Below are positions 28,219-35,481 of a DNA stretch of 35,481 nt, piece by piece. This stretch comes from Chlamydiales bacterium (GTDB lineage Bacteria; Chlamydiota; Chlamydiia; Chlamydiales; JARBTN01): positions 1 to 35,481 of the forward strand of contig JARBTN010000010.1 of assembly GCA_029240195.1 (NCBI GenBank), read 5' to 3'. The notes beneath the pieces were generated by a model that saw only the letters and a program-made list of their open reading frames with translations, was not told the origin of the DNA and searched no databases. Each line of letters starts with the position of its first letter. Within the stretch, counting starts at the first letter, position 1. A program made the position numbers and the translations under genes.

Positions 28219-29307
28219 TCAATCCGCCCTCTCTTCACCTAGCTGAGGGCTAGGGCCTATGCTCCCTAAGCGATGCGAGAGTTGGCATGCAATTTCTCGC
28301 AAGGAGAGCGTCCCCCCTTCCAACTGCCTTTCAAAATCCAGGCGGCACGAGAGCTGATCGAGCCTGGCAAAAACAGCGGCGCACATGTTCCGCACTGCTA
28401 GCCGGCTGATGCAAAAGCGCTCATAGTCGATGGCTTGCACAAGAATAGACAGCACCATCGCCTCCCAAGGCTGCCGCAGCCGAGCGGCCTGCACTCTCAA
28501 GGCCTGCAAAAGAGCCCTCCCCTCCTTTGGCTTTCTTAAAAGGCAACAGGATATGAAACTTAGGGCATGTAATAGGCTGTAGTTGGCTATATCTGGAATA
28601 GAAAATATTCCCGGTTCTGAAATGGGCTCAAGCTTTTGCTCTCTGGGCAAGAAATTGAGGCGGGCAATCATTTGGCATACGAGATGGAAGGCATTGAATT
28701 GAGCTTTCCACGCCTGCAAAAAATCAGCCGAGAGAAGGCGGGTCATCGGATATTTTGCTTGCCTGATCCCCCCTTCCCAAAAAAAACTCACCTGACTAGA
28801 GCCCCAATCAGGCTGAAGCCGCTTCAATCTTTTGATGAAGGGGTCGATATCCCTCTCATTGAGGGAGGCTCTCATTTTTAAAAGGCGCAGCAAATGCTCG
28901 ATGAAAAGGAAGCTTAAAGAGACCGCTCCCTTGGGAGCTTTCAGAAGCCCTCTTTGGCCGGCCATCTTCCTTTGTCCCTCTTCAAAGGCGGATAAGAGGG
29001 AGGGCAAAGAATCGGCAGCCAAAAACAGCTCCTGAAACGGACCGATAGAGCCGGCGGCAGGGCAGTCCTTCTCGACTGGGCGGGAAAGGCTCTTTTGAAA
29101 GCATCTTTGCTGGCTCTCTTGGCGCTCTGAGATGTGAGGTTCATAGGAAACCCGGTAGTTCCTACAGGGGAGAAGCATTTCTCCAGTAAAAAAGGGAAGC
29201 GCACCTGGCAAAAGCGGCTCCTTGGGCAAAGCTTCGCGGCTAGCCTCAACCGGCCGCAATTTTTCCTCTCCCATGCCCAAGTTTGGCACATGGCAATCGA
29301 TAAACAT
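28219..29307 (-). CDS. Hypothetical protein
   Basis: Long ORF; no recognised domain. Confidence 0.6.
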   Translation of the reverse strand: MFIDCHVPNLGMGEEKLRPVEASREALPKEPLLPGALPFFTGEMLLPCRNYRVSYEPHISERQESQQRCFQKSLSRPVEKDCPAAGSIGPFQELFLAADSLPSLLSAFEEGQRKMAGQRGLLKAPKGAVSLSFLFIEHLLRLLKMRASLNERDIDPFIKRLKRLQPDWGSSQVSFFWEGGIRQAKYPMTRLLSADFLQAWKAQFNAFHLVCQMIARLNFLPREQKLEPISEPGIFSIPDIANYSLLHALSFISCCLLRKPKEGRALLQALRVQAARLRQPWEAMVLSILVQAIDYERFCISRLAVRNMCAAVFARLDQLSCRLDFERQLEGGTLSLREIACQLSHRLGSIGPSPQLGEERAD

Positions 29308-29519
29308 ACCTGCCCTCCTTGCAATAGCAAGAAAAAGCCAAGCAAGTTCTAGGCCAAGACCTTATAAAGGTCCTATACAAGATCTTAAATGATGAGGCCT
29401 CATCTGCCGGCAAAGTCTGCCATGGCTCAAATTGACGCTCTTAGCTGCCCCCTTGTATTTTAAATAAGCTCGATTTACTATCATCTATTACCTCAACTGA
29501 TAACTTGGAGACTCAAGCT

Positions 29520-30752
29520 GTGACTTTTCAAAAACACCTCGACCGCTACGCGCATCTTTTAGTGTCCTATGCTCTGAATATTCAGCCGGGGCAGATCTTG
29601 ACCATCGTCACCTCCCCATTGCAGACAGAGCTTGCCCGATTAATTACTCGCCATGCTTATGCCAAACAAGCCAAGCACGTCGAAGTGATCTTTAAAGACC
29701 CCCACCTAGAAAAAGCCCGCATCGACAGCGGGCAGGACCTCTCCTACGTCTCTCCCGTCATGCCAGCCCTCACCGAAGAGATCTTGAAGCAAAAAGGGGC
29801 CTACATCCGCATTATTTCCAATGAAGCGCCCGACCTGTTTAAAGAGAGCGATCCCAAAAAAGTGAATGAAATGCGCCTTGCCGAAAGAGCTGCCCTGAAA
29901 CGTTTTTTCGAAGAAGGCGTCAGCAAAGCCGGCATCCAGTGGAATGTGGCCGCCGCAGCATCTCCTGGTTGGGGCAAGCGCCTCTTTCCGGAGCTATCGG
30001 GAGAAGAAGCCCAAAAGAGACTGTGGGAAGAGATTTTCCGCATCTGCCGCGTCGACCATGACAACTACTTAGACCTTTGGCATGAGCATGGCCTTAAACT
30101 TAACCGGCGCTGCGACAAGCTAAACGCACTCAAAATCAAGACTTTGCACTTCAAAGGAGCGGGAACCGACCTCAAGGTGGGATTGTCGCCCAAAGCAATC
30201 TTCAAAGGGGGCACCGACAAGACATCGAGCGGCATTGCCTTCGAGCCCAACATCCCCACTGAAGAGTGCTTCACAACGCCCGATTACCGGCAAACCGAAG
30301 GTAGGGCGCGGGTGACCCGACCTGTCTTAGTCAACGGCGTGCTGGTCAAAGGGCTGGAGCTGGAGTTTCAACAGGGCCAGATCACTGCCTTGAAGGCGAG
30401 CGAGGGAAAAAGCGCCTTTCTCGAATATATGAAGAGCGATGCCAAAAGCGGCTACCTCGGAGAAGTGGCTCTGGTCGGCGTCGACTCCCCCATCTTCCAA
30501 AGCGGGCTGATCTTTGAGGAGATCCTCTACGACGAAAATGCCGCCTGCCATATTGCCATCGGCATGGCCTATAAGTTTTGCTTAGAAGGCAGCCAGAATT
30601 TAACGGAAGAACAATTAGAAAGCCTCGGCTGCAATGACAGCCAAGTGCACCTCGATATGATGATTTCCGATGAGTCGACCGACGTTACGGCCGAGTTAAG
30701 CGACGGAACCTCAATCCTCCTCATTCAAAAAGGGGCATGGGTCAATTTATGA
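29520..30752 (+). CDS. Aminopeptidase, M29 family
   Basis: HLDRYAHLLVSYALNIQPGQILTI, GIAFEPNIPTEECFTTPDYRQTEGRA, HIAIGMAY; GTG start with GGAG upstream (TTG at 29505 is the alternative). Confidence 0.9.
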   Translation: MTFQKHLDRYAHLLVSYALNIQPGQILTIVTSPLQTELARLITRHAYAKQAKHVEVIFKDPHLEKARIDSGQDLSYVSPVMPALTEEILKQKGAYIRIISNEAPDLFKESDPKKVNEMRLAERAALKRFFEEGVSKAGIQWNVAAAASPGWGKRLFPELSGEEAQKRLWEEIFRICRVDHDNYLDLWHEHGLKLNRRCDKLNALKIKTLHFKGAGTDLKVGLSPKAIFKGGTDKTSSGIAFEPNIPTEECFTTPDYRQTEGRARVTRPVLVNGVLVKGLELEFQQGQITALKASEGKSAFLEYMKSDAKSGYLGEVALVGVDSPIFQSGLIFEEILYDENAACHIAIGMAYKFCLEGSQNLTEEQLESLGCNDSQVHLDMMISDESTDVTAELSDGTSILLIQKGAWVNL

Positions 30753-30780
30753 GTCTAAATTTATAAACCCGCCCTACTCT

Positions 30781-30807
30781 AGGCATGAGGCTTGAAGCCT
30801 CATGCCT
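30781..30807 (+). terminator. Strong inverted repeat, likely terminator of the M29 gene
   Basis: AGGCATGAGGCTT-g-AAGCCTCATGCCT followed by TTAAAGTTTT. Confidence 0.7.
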
Positions 30808-30934
30808 TTAAAGTTTTGCACTTTCTAATGGCGTTTGTAAAATAGATTGTGTAGTAATCCTATAGGACGTTTCTGCTATCAAGTTCGATATCCAATCAAA
30901 TGCTCATTGAGAGCTATATCAAGTAGGCGCGCTG

Positions 30935-30966
30935 AAAGCCCCTAAATTTATTTATGGGGAGGCTCA
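30935..30966. repeat. 32-bp dispersed repeat, copy B
   Basis: aaagcccctaaatttatttatggggaggctca. Confidence 0.65.
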
Positions 30967-31282
30967 GTTCCCTGCAGCAAATCCCTTTTCTACAATCAAA
31001 GCCGTTTCTCTTCTAGAAAGAGCCTCTATACGGGGGGCGCGCCAAGCACGCCTCCTCAGTCAAAAGTTTTAACACGTGACAAATGAGGCCAAAGCCTTTC
31101 TTTTAGCCGATTGACGCATGAAAGTTTTTATTGATCATAGATTATTTTTAACGAAGAGCTAGAATGGAATAGCAATTGATTACACATCCTAAATAATGAT
31201 ATACAAAAAAATAAACTTTAATTAAAGTATAATTTAATATTAAGCTTATTTGTGATTTAAAACGGAAAAAGGAGCCTCTTTA

Positions 31283-32830
31283 GTGTTTTATCATATCCCC
31301 CCTATTCGCAATGACTCGTTCATTGTGGAGCAAAAAAATGATAAACCACAGCGTTTTAAAAGCGCTGAAGTTTCTTTAGAGGCCATTGATAGAGCGCTCC
31401 AAAAAGGCTTGCTCTCTCAAGAGAATGCTTTTAAAATGGCTTTAGTCATTAAAAAGGGCTTTGATGCCAGAGAAAAGCTAGGTGGAATCAAGAGATGGGT
31501 CTTGAAGCTCCTTCACCTCACCTCTTCCAAACAAAGAGTAAACACCTTATATCAAAAGATTTATGCAGCAGGAACACCCTCAAACAGCCTATTTCTTTAC
31601 CTACCAGAAGAGATTCAGCTAGCTATTTTCGAAGAAATTCCTTTAAAAGACTTAAGTCAACTTCGGCTGACAAACAAAGAAGGCAAAAGACTTGCCGAAA
31701 TTTCTTTTCAAGATCGCTTTTCTAAGCTTACCGGTCCAAACGCCGCCACTTTTCATCGAGCACCTACTTGCCCCACTTTCGAAGAACTCGAACAGCGAAA
31801 GCAAAAAAAAATCCAAGCTCTCTCTGAAATGGTATTCACTCTAAAAGAAAAACTCCCTTCCAGATGTCTTGTTTTCGAGGAGCAAAATCTCAACTGGGAA
31901 AAGACGCTTTATCAACTCAAGACGTTGACCAATCAAGAGCTTTTAGAGCTTTGGCAAAAGCGCCCAGATCCAACAACACGGCGTGTCTCAATGGATGAGA
32001 AATGGAAATGGTCAACCTTAATTTCCTTTTTGATCGATTTCTCAGCGGAAGCTGAAGAAGAAGATCCGCTCCTAAAACCTCTTGTCACGCCCGCATCTTT
32101 AAAAAAATGCACAAAGGAAGAGGCAAAACTTCTTTTTAAACGGGGAGCTCCTAAACAAGACCTGCAAAATTACCTTGCACCTTTTTTTGCCGAAGCTCGC
32201 GCAATTCGCTCTTCTAGAGACGTAGAGATTCTCCATCTCGGCCTAGATCTTTTGCCCGATTGGGAAATAACCGTTTCACAATGGCAGGTCCTCTTTAAAA
32301 ATCTCCGTTCGCCGCAGGGAAACCATCTCTACTCATTTATAACATCCCGCTTTGAAAAGGAGGCTTGCCCTCACTTAGCAACGCTCATGCGAGCCGCTTT
32401 CTTGACAAAGCAATCGCATTTTATCGATCCGATTTTAAGCTGCCTTAATGACAGTCCCTCTTTAATCGAGACCTATCGAGACATTTTAGACCAGTTTGGC
32501 CGTGATTTAGTCTTGCTGGCCGGCGGCAGCCGGAATAATAATAACCTGCGCTCTATTCAAAAGCTTGGCTTGGATTACAATGCCATTTTGAAGGAAGAAC
32601 TTTTAAGATATAAAAACAGCTGGGGTCAGGAACATCCTTTGCCAGCCCCTCTAAGTCTATTCCTTATCTCAAACCTTGTAGAACTTGGGATCGACCCTTA
32701 TCAGGAGATACGTGGCATGACCATGTGGGAAATTATCCAATCAGGCCCTCACGCTTCTCATATCCACCACCACCTCATCCTAGACCATTGCACAAGAGTC
32801 TTTAGCCAGCGCCATGAACAGAGTCTTTAG
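31283..32830 (+). CDS. F-box-like domain protein, large uncharacterised C-terminus
   Basis: LFLYLPEEIQLAIFEEIPLKDLSQLRLTNKEGKRLAEISFQDRF at aa ~103-146; GTG start after AAAGGAGCC. Confidence 0.75.
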   Translation: MFYHIPPIRNDSFIVEQKNDKPQRFKSAEVSLEAIDRALQKGLLSQENAFKMALVIKKGFDAREKLGGIKRWVLKLLHLTSSKQRVNTLYQKIYAAGTPSNSLFLYLPEEIQLAIFEEIPLKDLSQLRLTNKEGKRLAEISFQDRFSKLTGPNAATFHRAPTCPTFEELEQRKQKKIQALSEMVFTLKEKLPSRCLVFEEQNLNWEKTLYQLKTLTNQELLELWQKRPDPTTRRVSMDEKWKWSTLISFLIDFSAEAEEEDPLLKPLVTPASLKKCTKEEAKLLFKRGAPKQDLQNYLAPFFAEARAIRSSRDVEILHLGLDLLPDWEITVSQWQVLFKNLRSPQGNHLYSFITSRFEKEACPHLATLMRAAFLTKQSHFIDPILSCLNDSPSLIETYRDILDQFGRDLVLLAGGSRNNNNLRSIQKLGLDYNAILKEELLRYKNSWGQEHPLPAPLSLFLISNLVELGIDPYQEIRGMTMWEIIQSGPHASHIHHHLILDHCTRVFSQRHEQSL

Positions 32831-32925
32831 TTACGTCGACTTTGAAAGAAAGCGGTTGGCCTTTCGTTTGTTTTGGGGCTAGGGATAGTTAATCGAAGGC
32901 GCGCTGTTGCCAGGACAACCCCAGT

Positions 32926-33951
32926 TTAGCAGCTATTTCCAGCAAGTTCTGCCGGCAGGGCAATCTTAGCGATGGCTTGCACCCAGGCCGGATGGCTGTT
33001 GAGGCTGGGTATAAAGACCAGCTCCTTGCCGCCAAGGGTTAAAAACTCCTCCTTGTATTCCATGCCAATCTCATAGATGGTCTCTAAGCAGTCGGCGACA
33101 AAGGCCGCCGGAATGACTGTGACCTTCTCTCCCTTTTTGGCCAAGCTTTGAAGCACGTCGCTAGTGTAAGGCTCGAGCCAGGGGTCGCGACCAAGCCGGG
33201 ACTGGAATGAAATTTGGGTGCGCTCGAGAGGGATGTTGAGGCGCGAGCGGATGGCCTCCGCCGTCGCCAAGCATTGAGCGCGGTAGCAATAGCGCCTGGT
33301 CTCACAAGATTTCGAGCAGCACCCCTCCTGTCCACAGGCGGCATAAGCCTTAGTCAACTGCCGCTTGGGCAAACCATGGAAGCTAAAGAGAACCGTGCCT
33401 TCTGACAAGTCAAAAGAGGAGATCACCTCTAGCCAAGCCGAGATGAAGGCCTCATGGTCGGCATAAGAGGAGATGAAAGAGAGCTCCGGAATCACCTGCC
33501 AGCTTCCCATGACCTCCATCACCTTTTGGTGGATGGAGCCAGTCGTGGCCGAGGCATACTGAGGGAAGAGAGGAAAGATGATGATCTTGCGGCAATCTTT
33601 TAAAGAGCTTAGCCCCTCTTCAATAGAAGGGAATTGGTAGCGCATGGCCAAAGAGACTTTAAAACTGCCGGGGCGCTTGGCGTCGAGATCTTTCTGCAAG
33701 AGGGCAGCTACATCTTTGGAGTGCTTGAGAAGGGGCGATCCCTCCTCCCCCCAGATGAGGCGATAGGTTTTAGCAGAGCTTCGGTAGCGGAAAGGAACGA
33801 TGATGCCCCGCACGAGCAAATTCCGTTTTAAATAAGAATAGTCGATCACCCGCTCATCGAGGAGAAACTCCATCAAGTAGCGATAGACAGCGCTATTTTC
33901 CGAAGAAGCGGGGGTGCCCAAATTGACCAAAAGGATGCCGCAGTCTGCCAT
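32926..33951 (-). CDS. hemH: Ferrochelatase
   Basis: GILLVNLGTPAS, FPLFPQYASATTGSIHQKVME, VLFSFHGLPKR. Confidence 0.96.
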   Translation of the reverse strand: MADCGILLVNLGTPASSENSAVYRYLMEFLLDERVIDYSYLKRNLLVRGIIVPFRYRSSAKTYRLIWGEEGSPLLKHSKDVAALLQKDLDAKRPGSFKVSLAMRYQFPSIEEGLSSLKDCRKIIIFPLFPQYASATTGSIHQKVMEVMGSWQVIPELSFISSYADHEAFISAWLEVISSFDLSEGTVLFSFHGLPKRQLTKAYAACGQEGCCSKSCETRRYCYRAQCLATAEAIRSRLNIPLERTQISFQSRLGRDPWLEPYTSDVLQSLAKKGEKVTVIPAAFVADCLETIYEIGMEYKEEFLTLGGKELVFIPSLNSHPAWVQAIAKIALPAELAGNSC

Positions 33952-34161
33952 AATACCTCATAAATTGAGCCTAAGCCACATGAAAAGCTTAAAACCCTTC
34001 GTTTTCTTGACTGCTTAAGCTTTCTATCACAAAAAACCCTTTTCGCGCAAAGAGAACCCCCTTTTAAGGGCTCTTGTTTCATCAGAGGCCTCCACAAATT
34101 GAGTGATTGCGCACTATTGCGCTTTTAAATATGATGTTTTTATTTTTACGGAAGTGACATC

Positions 34162-35481
<1,320 letters not shown>

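Noticed and set aside
29380-29397. GATGAGGCCTCATC palindrome as a terminator or repeat family
   Set aside because: Short perfect palindrome without loop or T-tract; partial similarity to the terminator at 20716-20742 is not enough to call a family.

Overview
The window looks like a chromosomal segment from an environmental (amoeba-associated) chlamydia. Gene content and order match established Chlamydia trachomatis neighbourhoods: pepA-ssb-Slc1-like chaperone, glgX, a SpoIID-like gene and ruvB resemble CT045-CT040, and kdsB-pyrG resembles CT182-CT183. The conserved backbone is broken up by accessory material. At the left edge there is a probable IS3-type transposase tail, then an intact tnpB-only IS200/IS605-like element that splits a YiiD-type thioesterase gene; both halves remain. 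Probable host-interaction genes are two F-box-like proteins (one translationally coupled to glgX), a large protein with a C58/YopT-like Cys-His-Asp signature, and an uncharacterised protein plus a TPR protein downstream of a CesT/Slc1-type T3SS chaperone. Two inverted copies of a ~122-bp palindromic MITE-like element are present, one carrying a 50-bp insertion that is itself palindromic. There is also a dispersed 32-bp repeat pair, a long AT-rich perfect hairpin, and one tRNA-Arg(CCG). All calls come from reading the sequence and ORF track; no database search was run.
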